DNA of 64,000 nt, taken from positions 62,001 through 126,000 of the forward strand of contig NZ_JAPENM010000003.1 in NCBI RefSeq assembly GCF_026342035.1, read 5' to 3'. How positions within the stretch are numbered: the first letter of the stretch is position 1; every line of letters begins with the position of its first letter. Of this stretch, positions 6,923 to 15,538 are shown piece after piece. The DNA comes from Aldersonia sp. NBC_00410 (lineage in GTDB: Bacteria > Actinomycetota > Actinomycetes > Mycobacteriales > Mycobacteriaceae). Under the pieces are notes generated by a model that worked only from the letters and a program-made list of their open reading frames with translations, did no database searches and was not told the origin of the DNA. Both the position numbers and the translations under genes were made by a program.

Positions 6923-8956
6923 CTAGACGATGATGTCCTGCTCGCGAATGAGTTCGCGAGCGTGGCTGGTGGATTCGATGCGCTCGAGCGGGTCGGCGGC
7001 GGTCTGTGCGCCGAAATCGAGTTCGGTGAGGTCCGCGATCCGGCGGACCGGAACTTGGTAGGTTCGGTAGGCGCCGTAGGAGAACTCCTCCGCGCCCGCG
7101 GCGAATTCGTCGAGCAGCGCCTCCTGGCTGAGGAGGTAACCGGTCGAGGAAAGTCGCCCAGCCGAGGTGACGATCGTGACCACCTTCCAGAACTGCCGGG
7201 GTAGCGCGATACCGCGGTACGGCGGATCGTCCGCGGCCAGTACCGGACCGCAGAACACGCTGACTTTGAGGCCGTTCGATTGGGCGCTGCGCAGCACGTA
7301 ATCCTCGAGGCCGAGCCACAGGGTGCTGCCGGCATTGAAATCATGGTGCTGCGGAGTGCAATTGGTGAAGTGAAAGGTGTCGTCGTTGGCGGCCTTCGCG
7401 GCCGGACCCCACGCCGGGTCGAGCCGTCGGACGAGATGTCCGCGATCGAGCGGGTTGCTCGCATAGACGGCTTCGTCGGTTTGCTCGTCGGCGGCGATGC
7501 GGGGATCGCGGATCCAGCGGTCGGTCTCGCGGACCGGGTTCTGTGCGGCGCCGCCGTCGATGTTGACGGCGGTGAACAGTGCCATCCGCCGTTGGCGATG
7601 CATCACGACGCTGAAGTGGTGATAGCGCAACTCTTTCGACGCGGCGGCCAACGCCCTGCCAAATCCTGGAAGCGGCACGGCAGTGCCGAGGAATTCGGGG
7701 TCGTACCCGGCCCGGTTGCTGTAGTCGGGATCGATCGTGATCGCCTCGGTGTCACCAGCAGGGGCCGCGATCGACGCCGAGACCGATACCGGGTGCTGCA
7801 TCGCACCGAGTCGCACGGTGATCTCGAGCGGCACCTGCAAGCACACCTGACCGTCAGCGTCTGCCGGGGCCGGGGCCGGGGCCGGGGCCGGACTGGGTTG
7901 GGCACCGGGCGTTTCGGTGGACTCACGCACATTGGCGAGTTCGCCGACGAGTTCTTGCCGCTCCGGCGAAAAGGATTGGGCCTGCAGATGGGCGAGAATA
8001 CTGCTGATCCGGATGCCCTCGTTCAGGAATCCGCCGTAGTCGGGCTGCTGCGGGGCGGGGACGCTCGCATGGTGCAGTGCGACGACTTCCCATTGATCAT
8101 TGAAGACCGGTGAGCCCGACGAACCCGGTTCGGTGTCCGCCGAGTAGTGCACGAACCCTTCGGGAATGTCGAGGATCTTGTTCTCGCGCAGCACGATCTG
8201 CTTCTTGCGGCCGCGCGGGTGCTGCACGATCGTGACGAACTCACCGATGATCACGGTGCCCTGTTCGGCGGTGAGACGATTGAACCCGAACGGGCGCAAT
8301 TCGTCCGGAGTGCCGGTCACCGCCACGAGGGCGAAATCCCGCTGACGATCGGCGATGAAGAAGCGATCCGGGTCGAGCCCGAACGTGCGTGGTTGGACCG
8401 CGGCGCCACCGGGGCCGTCCTGGTAGTCGAACTCGATGCGGCTCTCGCGCGCGGTCTGCGTGTCGGGCAGCACATGGTGATTGGTGAGCAGCAGCGTGGG
8501 CGAGACCATCGATCCGGTGCCGTAGCCGGCCAGTTGCCCGGTACCGATACCGATCTGCACGCGCCCGACCGCTCTGCTTGCGGCGACACCGTCGTCGAGA
8601 TAGCGGACGCCGAGGAAGTCCGACGCATTGATGATCTTCTCCAGGGTCGCCCCGGGTACCTCGATGAGTTCGCTGGTGCGCGCAACACCGCCGTCGATCG
8701 ACTCGGCGGGTTCGCTGGGGGCCTCGGCAGGCGCGTAGTAGCGGGCGATCCGGGCGAGTCGCTTCCTGATCCGGGTCGGATCATCCGCCTCGGCCATCCC
8801 ACCTGTGCGGGACAACGTAGTCGCATGGTCTCTACGGGGCGCGGCACGATCGCCGAGCCTGCGCATCGCGGCTGCCACCTGGAGGTCGTGCTCGGTGTCG
8901 AATCCGGCGCCTCCGGTCACGGGGAGACCGTCGGGTGGTGTGGAGATGACCGTCAT
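6923..8956 (-). CDS. fusion of trypsin-like serine protease and DNA/RNA non-specific endonuclease (EndoG/NucA type)
   Basis: A 677-residue two-enzyme protein. Residues 130-330 form a chymotrypsin-fold protease of glutamyl-endopeptidase/V8 style: H161 in [11 protein letters not shown]207 in [11 protein letters not shown]280 in [12 protein letters not shown] Pro-Ala linker (about 353-366) leads to a nuclease of the EndoG/NUC family: DRGHLVRR at 504-511 with catalytic H507, and [12 protein letters not shown] at 530-541 with the metal-binding Asn, then LWLGLEDY. The family cleaves DNA and RNA without sequence preference. Residues 1-120 are polar and helical and carry no signal peptide. The first gene of the cluster; ATG at 8956 with GAGG upstream inside a short palindrome. 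Having both catalytic centres intact in one cytosolic-looking chain is unusual. Confidence 0.92.
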   Translation of the reverse strand: MTVISTPPDGLPVTGGAGFDTEHDLQVAAAMRRLGDRAAPRRDHATTLSRTGGMAEADDPTRIRKRLARIARYYAPAEAPSEPAESIDGGVARTSELIEVPGATLEKIINASDFLGVRYLDDGVAASRAVGRVQIGIGTGQLAGYGTGSMVSPTLLLTNHHVLPDTQTARESRIEFDYQDGPGGAAVQPRTFGLDPDRFFIADRQRDFALVAVTGTPDELRPFGFNRLTAEQGTVIIGEFVTIVQHPRGRKKQIVLRENKILDIPEGFVHYSADTEPGSSGSPVFNDQWEVVALHHASVPAPQQPDYGGFLNEGIRISSILAHLQAQSFSPERQELVGELANVRESTETPGAQPSPAPAPAPAPADADGQVCLQVPLEITVRLGAMQHPVSVSASIAAPAGDTEAITIDPDYSNRAGYDPEFLGTAVPLPGFGRALAAASKELRYHHFSVVMHRQRRMALFTAVNIDGGAAQNPVRETDRWIRDPRIAADEQTDEAVYASNPLDRGHLVRRLDPAWGPAAKAANDDTFHFTNCTPQHHDFNAGSTLWLGLEDYVLRSAQSNGLKVSVFCGPVLAADDPPYRGIALPRQFWKVVTIVTSAGRLSSTGYLLSQEALLDEFAAGAEEFSYGAYRTYQVPVRRIADLTELDFGAQTAADPLERIESTSHARELIREQDIIV
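7863..7892. repeat. hexanucleotide repeat (GCCGGG x5) encoding the inter-domain linker
   Basis: Five tandem six-base units, the last with one change, encode the Pro-Ala repeats that join the protease and nuclease domains. Copy number changes in steps of six bases would alter linker length without shifting the frame. Confidence 0.9.
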
Positions 8957-8965
8957 GGCTGGGAC

Positions 8966-8978
8966 CTCGACTTTCGAG
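8966..8978. promoter_or_regulatory. short palindrome at the ribosome site of the protease-nuclease operon
   Basis: CTCGA-CTT-TCGAG is a perfect 5-bp inverted repeat with a 3-base loop, 10 bases before the ATG at 8956. On the coding strand the GAGG that should serve as ribosome site is partly inside the stem, so the hairpin could damp translation. Short and possibly coincidental. Confidence 0.35.
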
Positions 8979-9027
8979 TCGGCGATCGAGTGGAAATCAG
9001 TGTGCGGTCGGGCCCCATCCGGCGCAT

Positions 9028-9043
9028 GAGTAGCGCACTACTC
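9028..9043. promoter_or_regulatory. candidate operator upstream of the protease-nuclease operon
   Basis: GAGTAG-CGCA-CTACTC, a perfect 6-bp inverted repeat with a 4-base centre, lies in the 212-base space between the divergent operon (start 8956) and the oxidoreductase gene (start 9169). It is 71 bases upstream of the operon start. It could bind a dimeric repressor controlling either gene. No regulator gene is adjacent. Confidence 0.4.
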
Positions 9044-9168
9044 GCAAATCGGCGGCCATCACCGCGTCTACCTGGGAGTTCTCCCGATCGTCCCAGGCGA
9101 CCTGGAACGTGTTCTAGCATGTCCGGAACGCTCGCGCCGGGTGCCGGCCGAAGACAAGGAGGTCCGCC

Positions 9169-10230
9169 GTGGTCTATCGCGTGATTCAGTGGGCGACCGG
9201 TGGCGTCGGCCAGGCGGCGGTGCGCGCCGTCGTCGCACACCCGGAACTCGAGCTCGTCGGTTGCCGCGTCTACGGGGAGAACAAGGCCGGGCGCGACGTG
9301 GGCGAGATCGTTGGCATCGAGTCGCTCGGAGTCACGGCGACGACGGATACCGAGGAGCTGCTGCGTCTCGACGCGGACTGTGTCGTCTACGCGCCGCTCG
9401 TCGCGGACAAGAAGGAAGTCGCGGCGCTGCTGGAGTCCGGCAAAAACGTGGTCACCCCGCTCGGCTGGTTCCTGCCCGGCGAACGGGACGCCCGGCTCGA
9501 GGCAACGGCGCGCACGGCAGGTGTGACGCTGCACGGAACCGGACTCGACCCGGGCGGTATCACGGACCTCATTCCGATGGTGTTCTCCTCGCTTACCTCG
9601 CAGGTGACTTTCGTTCGAGCCGAAGAGTTCTCCGACATTCGCAGCTACAACGCACCGGATGTGGTCCGGTCGATCATGCAGTTCGGCGCGACGCCGGAGC
9701 AGGCGATGACCGGGCCGATGCTCGGCTTGTTGACCGGCGGGTTCACCCAGTCGCTGCGAATGATCGTGCAGTCCATGGGGTTCGATGCCGAGGCCGAGAT
9801 CCTGCCGAATCTGCAGGTCGCGGTCGCGACCGCGCCGATCGACTCGCCGATCGGCCCGATCGAGCCGGGTCGGGTGGCGGCCCAACGATTCCAGTGGGAC
9901 GCGGTGGTCGGCGGTGAGGTGATAGCACGCGTCGCGGTGAACTGGCTGATGGGCGAGGAGAATCTGGATCCGCCATGGGAACTCGGATCGGCGGGCGAAC
10001 GATTCGAGATGGAGTTGCAGGGCGATCCGTCGATCTCGGTGATTATCAAGGGGTTACAGCCGGAGACTCCGGAGGAGGGCCTGGTGCGCAACCCCGGCAT
10101 AGTCGCGACGGCGAACCACCTGGTGAACTCCGTGCCGTATGTCTGCGCGGCCGAACCCGGAATCAAGAGCTATCTCGATTTGCCGCTGATGACCGGCAGG
10201 GCGCATCGAAAGGTCGCGGGTGGGGGCTGA
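9169..10230 (+). CDS. NAD(P)H-dependent oxidoreductase, dihydrodipicolinate-reductase-like (amine dehydrogenase family)
   Basis: 353 residues beginning at a GTG, with AAGGAGG 6 bases upstream. The N-terminal Rossmann fold starts VYRVIQWATGGVGQAAVRAV, with the G-x-x-G nucleotide loop at about residues 11-14, followed by LELVGCRVYGENKAGRDVGE and a later GKNVVTPLGW strand. This is the layout of dihydrodipicolinate-reductase N-terminal domain proteins related to 2,4-diaminopentanoate dehydrogenase, which are multiplied in mycobacteria and nocardiae. The real substrate is not known. The gene is divergent from the protease operon and convergent with the HNH gene eight bases away. Confidence 0.85.
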   Translation: MVYRVIQWATGGVGQAAVRAVVAHPELELVGCRVYGENKAGRDVGEIVGIESLGVTATTDTEELLRLDADCVVYAPLVADKKEVAALLESGKNVVTPLGWFLPGERDARLEATARTAGVTLHGTGLDPGGITDLIPMVFSSLTSQVTFVRAEEFSDIRSYNAPDVVRSIMQFGATPEQAMTGPMLGLLTGGFTQSLRMIVQSMGFDAEAEILPNLQVAVATAPIDSPIGPIEPGRVAAQRFQWDAVVGGEVIARVAVNWLMGEENLDPPWELGSAGERFEMELQGDPSISVIIKGLQPETPEEGLVRNPGIVATANHLVNSVPYVCAAEPGIKSYLDLPLMTGRAHRKVAGGG

Positions 10231-10238
10231 GCCGGGAC

Positions 10239-11618
10239 TCAGGGTGGATTGTCGCTCGGGTGTCCGGTGAGGATCTCGACCGGATGATGGAACCTGTTGA
10301 TACGCGGTCGTTGTCGCGGATCGGTGTGCTCGGGCGGATACCACAGGGTGCGTGAGCGCGGACCGGCGGTCGTACGCCACTGGCCCGTGCCCTGGCCGGC
10401 AAGCTTGTGGTGCTCCGGGCAGACGAAGGTCAGATTGTCGATATCGGTGGCACCGCCATCTGCCCATTCGTGGACATGATGGGTTTCGGTGCGGTAGCCC
10501 GCAACGTTGCAGGCGGGAAAGCTGCAGCCGATGTCGCGGGCGTGCAGCATGATTCGCTGATCAGGACTGGCAATGCGCTTGGCGCGACCGAGGTAGAGCG
10601 GGCGGTTCTCGACGTCATCGAAGACCGCGAGGTAGTGGTTGGCGTGGGCGGCCAGGCGGATCAGGTCGCGCATCGGCAGTAGTGACCCGCCCGCGGTCGT
10701 GGCAGGTCCGGCGACGTTGGTGAGCTCGCGCAGCGTGGTCGACACGAGCAGCGTCACGGGTAGCCCGCGATGTTGCCCGAGTGCACCCGACGCCAACTGG
10801 CTGCGGCACATCGCCTTCAACGCGTCGTGCTGGCGCTGCCCCATCGAGCGGGTATCGCGGCGGGCGATCTGCTCATCGGGTTCACCGTCCACAGTGGGGG
10901 TTTCGTCGTCGGGGTTGCACATCCCGGGGGCGGCAAGCTTGGCCAGGATCGGTTCCAGATACGCCCGCAACTCCGGATCGATCCGGCCGGTGAGGCTGCT
11001 CATCAGATCCGGGCCCTGCTTCCCGAGCCAGATTCCGCGCTCGCGGGCGCGATCCTCGTCGCTGAACTCACCGTCCGGATTCAGATACGCAGCCAGGCGA
11101 TCTGCGATCTTCTTCAACTCATCCGGGCGCATCGTGGCCGCGAACCCAGCGAGCTGCGCCTCGGCCTGCTCCCGCGTGCCCGCATCGATCGCAGTCGGGA
11201 GGTGCTGCAGGAACGACCGGATCACCTGCACATGCGGATCGCCGAGCACACCCTCGCGCACCCCGGCGGCGGTGGCGGGAAGTTCGGGTTCGAGGGCCTC
11301 GCCCGTGAACGACCGTCGTGATGCCAGCTGCTCGGCCGTGGCGAAGCGCTTCTTGGCCTCGTTACGGTTGATGCGCAACGCATCCGCCACCACCTGATGC
11401 GTGTGTTCCCCGCCGAACTCGGCCGGGACGCGCTGCTCCGCGAGGAGGTTCAACACCTCGTGAGCGACACTCGCTTGCTTCCGGGTGACACTCTCGAGTT
11501 CGCGCAGCACCCCGAGCCGCTGCTCGTTCGACATCGCCCCGAAGTCCAGATCTGACGCAGCAGACACCGCAGCTCGGAGTGCCTCGAGCACTCCCGCAGC
11601 ATCCGTGGTCGAATTCAT
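10239..11618 (-). CDS. DUF222 / HNH endonuclease domain protein (13E12-type family)
   Basis: 459 residues: an N-terminal DUF222 helical region (about 20-330) and a C-terminal HNH nuclease domain with C-x-x-x-C-like SFPACNVAGYRTETHHVHEW, DGGATDIDNLTFVCPEHHKL and the terminal HH-x-L. The family is abundant in mycobacteria and nocardiae, and its biological role is unsettled. The ATG at 11618 has no Shine-Dalgarno. Instead TAGAGT lies exactly six bases upstream on the coding strand (11625-11630), which fits a leaderless mRNA. No inverted repeats or duplicated target typical of a mobile element flank it. Confidence 0.9.
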   Translation of the reverse strand: MNSTTDAAGVLEALRAAVSAASDLDFGAMSNEQRLGVLRELESVTRKQASVAHEVLNLLAEQRVPAEFGGEHTHQVVADALRINRNEAKKRFATAEQLASRRSFTGEALEPELPATAAGVREGVLGDPHVQVIRSFLQHLPTAIDAGTREQAEAQLAGFAATMRPDELKKIADRLAAYLNPDGEFSDEDRARERGIWLGKQGPDLMSSLTGRIDPELRAYLEPILAKLAAPGMCNPDDETPTVDGEPDEQIARRDTRSMGQRQHDALKAMCRSQLASGALGQHRGLPVTLLVSTTLRELTNVAGPATTAGGSLLPMRDLIRLAAHANHYLAVFDDVENRPLYLGRAKRIASPDQRIMLHARDIGCSFPACNVAGYRTETHHVHEWADGGATDIDNLTFVCPEHHKLAGQGTGQWRTTAGPRSRTLWYPPEHTDPRQRPRINRFHHPVEILTGHPSDNPP

Positions 11619-11724
11619 GCTCGAACTCTATCTCGGGCCACCGACAAGTTTCAGACCCCAATGACGCACCTATCGAGCGGTATTGGCGTCCTCGCCTGGG
11701 TGGCGCTATGCCGCCACCCAGGAT

Positions 11725-12153
11725 CTAACGCGATCGCCGCGGAAGCCCAGCACGGGCGGCACCGAGCAGGACACGTCCGATCACCCCGCCCGGGCTGTAG
11801 CGGTCGTGCCACAGCGTGATTCGTCCATCCACGATGTCGAACCGCGCCCACACGTCGAAGGATGCGTCGATACGCCCGAAGCGCAGGTCGTCGATGCGTT
11901 CCACGAGCACCGAGCCGGCATCCTCGGCGATGTGGGTTATCCGCGCCGACAGGGCAATACGCGCGGCAAACTGCCGGATCAGCAGCCATCGCACCCTCTC
12001 CCGCCCCCGCACGGTCGGCAGGCCGGTGTTGCGCCACACTACATCCGGGTCGACGAGTTCGAGCGCCTCGTCGATCTCACCCATCTCCAAGGCGTATAGG
12101 AACTCGCGGACGACCGTCGTCGGGTCCTCCGGTAGATCTGCCGAATCACTCAT
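11725..12153 (-). CDS. SnoaL-like / limonene-1,2-epoxide-hydrolase-type protein
   Basis: 142 residues from the ATG at 12153, chosen because GAAGGA lies 9 bases upstream; the frame is open further but lacks a site. The protein has the NTF2 cone fold: an N-terminal helix (TTVVREFLYALEMGEIDEAL), WRNTGLPTVRGR, and beta strands ending SFDVWARFDIVDGRITLWHD. The last segment with R..D..W..D is that of actinobacterial limonene-epoxide-hydrolase-like enzymes (Asp-Arg-Asp centre). Epoxide hydrolysis or a related lyase reaction is likely but not proved. It follows the large ATP-grasp-like gene by 37 bases and is probably co-transcribed. Confidence 0.78.
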   Translation of the reverse strand: MSDSADLPEDPTTVVREFLYALEMGEIDEALELVDPDVVWRNTGLPTVRGRERVRWLLIRQFAARIALSARITHIAEDAGSVLVERIDDLRFGRIDASFDVWARFDIVDGRITLWHDRYSPGGVIGRVLLGAARAGLPRRSR

Positions 12154-12190
12154 CTGCACCCATCCTTCGTTGTTCAATCGACCCCCCTGT

Positions 12191-14278
12191 TCAATCCACC
12201 CAGCGTCGCTCCTGCTTGACCAGCACCCGTCCGGCCGCGGTGATCTTGACCTCGCATTCGTCGAGGTACTCCTCGGCGGCCCGGCCATCGAGCGCCGCGA
12301 AGTGCGGCCTGATCTTCCGTATCGCCTCATAGACGGCGCGAATCTCGTTGTCGGTGAAGGAATTCACGCGTGTCGGGTCGCTCGGCTGCAGGTTGCTCAC
12401 CCGTTCGTACGAAATGTCCTGTCGTTCGACGCCTTCGAGGACGTCGTAGTTGCCGTCGATCCAGGTATCCGGGGTGGCGCCCGACTCGGGGTTCGTGACC
12501 AGGTTCTCGCCGAACTGGGTCTCCCCGGTGATCGAGAAGAAGCCGGCCAGGTCGCGGTTCACCCGCACCACTCCGTTGGCGAGTTCGTTGTCCTCGTTCG
12601 GCGCCACCAGCACTGCCATCGTCACCGACACGATATCGAGATCGACATTGTGCCAAGCCAGTTCGGCAAGGGCGCGGTCGTTCCACACCGACGCCCACAC
12701 TCGCTGCAGCGTTTCCGCCATGGCATCGAGGCAGTTCTCGGCGGTTCTGCGGTCGTTCTTTCCGGATTCCCAACGCGCTGTGTAGGAATCGAAGGCGCCG
12801 GCCATATTGGGTAGTTTCCCGGTGCCGGAGTCCTCGACCACCGGCGACGAAGAGCGCAACCGCGCGTTGCGTGCGTAGGGATGCAGATCGAGATACGGCT
12901 CCACGACCTGCTCGAGCAGGTCCTTGCGCAGGCTCTTCGGCATCTTCGCCTCGGCGATCGCGGTCCGCAGTTTGTCGAGTGCCCGGGCTTTCCACACCGG
13001 GTCGGCGAATCGGGTATCCGTGGTGAGCGCCGCGGTGCGGTCGACGAACGAGCGGTCCTTGCCGTCGACCGCCTTGCGCATGAAGCGGGCATACCAGTTG
13101 GCCGGGATGCCGATCGGTTCGGCAGGCGTAATCACCTGGGGTGCGCCGGGTTCGGCTGGGGCGAAGGTGCCGGCCAGATGGAGCTTGGTCAACTCGACAA
13201 CCCCGCACGTCTTGCGTCCGTACGCCGCCAAAGCGCCCGGATCCCAGCGGCCGTCTGCGCCGACCGTGCGCTCGGCGAGATCGACGAAACCCCGGGCCCG
13301 GTTCTCACCGAGATTGGGCGCCAACCGAATTCGACCCCTCGGTTTGACCCGATCGAAGAACTCCTGCGCCAGTTCCTGCGTGGTCTCGACGACGGTCGCG
13401 TCACGCGCGTCGGTGACCACCGAGACGAACAAGCCACTCAGCCCACGCAGAGTGGCCCGCCCCTCCGGGGTGAACGCTTTGTAGAAGTACGGGGTGTCGT
13501 CCTGGCGGTACTTGATCCCGAGATGGGAGTTGTAGGTCTGCACCGTCGTGGTGAAGATCGCCGCGACCGGGGGAGCGTCGGCCGGCACGTCGCCGAGGAA
13601 GGCCACGACATCGGTCCGGGACAGCGCCGGTACCGCGGCACCCGGTTCGACGATCACCAGTCGCCCGATCGCCGTGCCGAGCGACAGCGCGATATAGCTC
13701 AGTCCGCGCGAGATCTCCAGGTTCGTCCGGATTGTCAGCCGAGCCGCCGCGATCTCGGCGGCCCGCTCGTCGACGATCCGTTGCTGAATCGGGCCGCCGG
13801 GCCGGAACGCGATATCGCCGGCGGCTGGGAGGAAGGCGAGACCGCCGCGCAGCGCATCCCGCGTCTCGGCGAGCAGCGCGACATCGAACTTGTCGGTGGG
13901 CCAGTAGCTGAAACAGATTTGACCGCGCGCACCGGTGGCCGGGTCCACATAGCTGTCGTAGGCGGTCACGGTGCCGGGGATGAACGTCCGGTCGGGTCGG
14001 TTGTACGCCTGCGTGTTGAACTCCGCGTTGTCGAGCCGGCCGTCGAGTACCTGCTGGTAGAAGACGAAATGGAACGGATACGTCGGCGGGAGGAAGTACA
14101 ACTGGCCCGCCTGCCGGTCGATCAGGAACTTCAGCTCGGTGAGCGCTCCCGCGGTGACCGTCGGACCGGTCTGAAACAACTCGTCGAAACGTTCCCGCGT
14201 ATCGATCCGATGAATGATCTCGGTGCCGGACGTCAGCATGAGCTGATCGTCGCCGTCGGTGCGTTGCGAGGCAAGCAC
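12191..14278 (-). CDS. orphan PPDK/PEP-synthase N-terminal (ATP-grasp-like) domain protein
   Basis: A 695-residue soluble protein. Residues 1-370 match nothing I recognise. From about 470 to 690 it has hallmarks of the PPDK_N/PEP-synthase nucleotide-binding domain: ARLRSSSPVVEDSG, AGAFDSYTARW, LQRVWASVWNDRALAE, MAVLVAPNEDNELANGVV and FGENLVTNPESGATPDT. In PPDK and PEP synthase this domain transfers phosphate to a swivelling phosphohistidine domain, but here there is no His swivel domain and no PEP-binding barrel. It may phosphorylate another acceptor. The GTG at 14278 lacks a good ribosome site; an ATG at 14239 is an alternative. It is divergent from lhgO by 19 bases. Confidence 0.72.
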   Translation of the reverse strand: MLASQRTDGDDQLMLTSGTEIIHRIDTRERFDELFQTGPTVTAGALTELKFLIDRQAGQLYFLPPTYPFHFVFYQQVLDGRLDNAEFNTQAYNRPDRTFIPGTVTAYDSYVDPATGARGQICFSYWPTDKFDVALLAETRDALRGGLAFLPAAGDIAFRPGGPIQQRIVDERAAEIAAARLTIRTNLEISRGLSYIALSLGTAIGRLVIVEPGAAVPALSRTDVVAFLGDVPADAPPVAAIFTTTVQTYNSHLGIKYRQDDTPYFYKAFTPEGRATLRGLSGLFVSVVTDARDATVVETTQELAQEFFDRVKPRGRIRLAPNLGENRARGFVDLAERTVGADGRWDPGALAAYGRKTCGVVELTKLHLAGTFAPAEPGAPQVITPAEPIGIPANWYARFMRKAVDGKDRSFVDRTAALTTDTRFADPVWKARALDKLRTAIAEAKMPKSLRKDLLEQVVEPYLDLHPYARNARLRSSSPVVEDSGTGKLPNMAGAFDSYTARWESGKNDRRTAENCLDAMAETLQRVWASVWNDRALAELAWHNVDLDIVSVTMAVLVAPNEDNELANGVVRVNRDLAGFFSITGETQFGENLVTNPESGATPDTWIDGNYDVLEGVERQDISYERVSNLQPSDPTRVNSFTDNEIRAVYEAIRKIRPHFAALDGRAAEEYLDECEVKITAAGRVLVKQERRWVD

Positions 14279-14297
14279 AACTGACAGGATTGCGGGA

Positions 14298-15488
14298 ATG
14301 TACGACTACTGCGTGATCGGCGGCGGGATCGTCGGAGTCGCCACCGCCCAGCGGATCCTTCGGGAGCGTCCCGGCGCCAGCCTCGTGCTGCTCGAGAAGG
14401 GCGCCGCGCTGGCCCGGCATCAGACCGGGCACAACAGCGGGGTCATCCACTCGGGCATCTACTACCAGCCGGGCAGCCTCAAGGCGGAGCTGTGCCGGCG
14501 CGGTGCCGCGGCGACCAAGGCCTTCGCGGCCGAGCACGGCATTGCCTACGACGAGTGCGGCAAGCTGCTGGTCGCGACGTGTCCTGCCGAGATGGCGCGG
14601 ATGTCCGCGCTGTACGAGCGGTCGAAGGAGAACCGGCTCGAGGTCGAGATTATCGACAAGGCCGAGTTGGCCCGCCGTGAACCCGAAGTGTCCGGACTCG
14701 GTGCGCTGTTCGTGCCGAGCACCGGCATCGTGGACTATCGCGGGATTACCGAGACGCTCGCCGCGCTGGTCACTGCGGCCGGTGGTGAGATCGCGCTCGG
14801 CTGTGAGGTGACCACGATCTCCGAAAGCGACGACCACGTGGCGGTGTCGGGTCCGAGCGGATCCTGGCAGGCGCGCCGGCTGGTGGTGTGCGGCGGACTG
14901 CAGGCGGACCGGCTGGCGCGTGCGGCGGGTATCCGGACCGACTTCCGGATCGTCCCATTCCGTGGCGAGTACTACGAACTGCCGCCGGAACGGGCCGGGC
15001 TGGTCAGCACGTTGATCTATCCCATCCCCGATCCCGACCTGCCGTTCCTCGGGGTACATCTGAGTCCCACCATCGAGGGAACCCTGACCGTCGGGCCGAA
15101 CGCGGTACTCGGGCTGTCCCGGGAGGGTTACCGCAAGGGCTCCGTCACCGCCCGCGATCTTCGCGATATCGCCGGCTTCCCGGGCTTTTACCGGGTGGCG
15201 CGTGCCAACGTCCGCACCGGCGCACGCGAGCTGCGCAACTCGCTGTTCAAGCGGGGCTACCTCGCCGAGTGCCGCAAGTACTGCCCGTCCCTGACGCTGG
15301 CCGACCTGCGTCCGCGCGAGGCGGGCATCCGGGCGCAGGCGGTGCTGCGCGACGGGACGCTGGTGCACGACTTCCTGATCGAGCGCACAGCGCGTTCGGT
15401 GCACGTGCTCAACGCCCCGTCACCGGCCGCGACGTCGGCGCTGCCGATCGCCGAAATCGTCACCGAAAAACTTCTTGCACCAGTCTGA
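14298..15488 (+). CDS. lhgO: L-2-hydroxyglutarate oxidase
   Basis: 396 residues from the ATG at 14298. It begins MYDYCVIGGGIVGVATAQ, the FAD-binding G-x-G-x-x-G dinucleotide fold, followed by LLEKGAALARHQTGHNSGVI and HSGIYYQPGSLKA, the stretch characteristic of LhgO among the DAO superfamily. These enzymes oxidise L-2-hydroxyglutarate to 2-oxoglutarate using FAD and pass electrons to the respiratory chain or oxygen. Length is normal for the family. The upstream site is weak (ACAGGA about 8 bases before). The next plus-strand gene (RNase H) begins 50 bases after it. Confidence 0.92.
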   Translation: MYDYCVIGGGIVGVATAQRILRERPGASLVLLEKGAALARHQTGHNSGVIHSGIYYQPGSLKAELCRRGAAATKAFAAEHGIAYDECGKLLVATCPAEMARMSALYERSKENRLEVEIIDKAELARREPEVSGLGALFVPSTGIVDYRGITETLAALVTAAGGEIALGCEVTTISESDDHVAVSGPSGSWQARRLVVCGGLQADRLARAAGIRTDFRIVPFRGEYYELPPERAGLVSTLIYPIPDPDLPFLGVHLSPTIEGTLTVGPNAVLGLSREGYRKGSVTARDLRDIAGFPGFYRVARANVRTGARELRNSLFKRGYLAECRKYCPSLTLADLRPREAGIRAQAVLRDGTLVHDFLIERTARSVHVLNAPSPAATSALPIAEIVTEKLLAPV

Positions 15489-15538
15489 TTCGCGTGGCGC
15501 AGGCTTTCTGTCGGTGCCGCTGCGTATGGTCTGAGCTC

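Noticed and set aside
10239-11618. DUF222/HNH gene as a mobile element
   Set aside because: No terminal inverted repeats, target duplication or group II intron/intein features were found; the family is widely chromosomal.
13401-15404. 667-aa minus-strand frame across lhgO
   Set aside because: It runs through lhgO antisense and out of phase with the ATP-grasp gene; Arg-rich composition is typical of a shadow.
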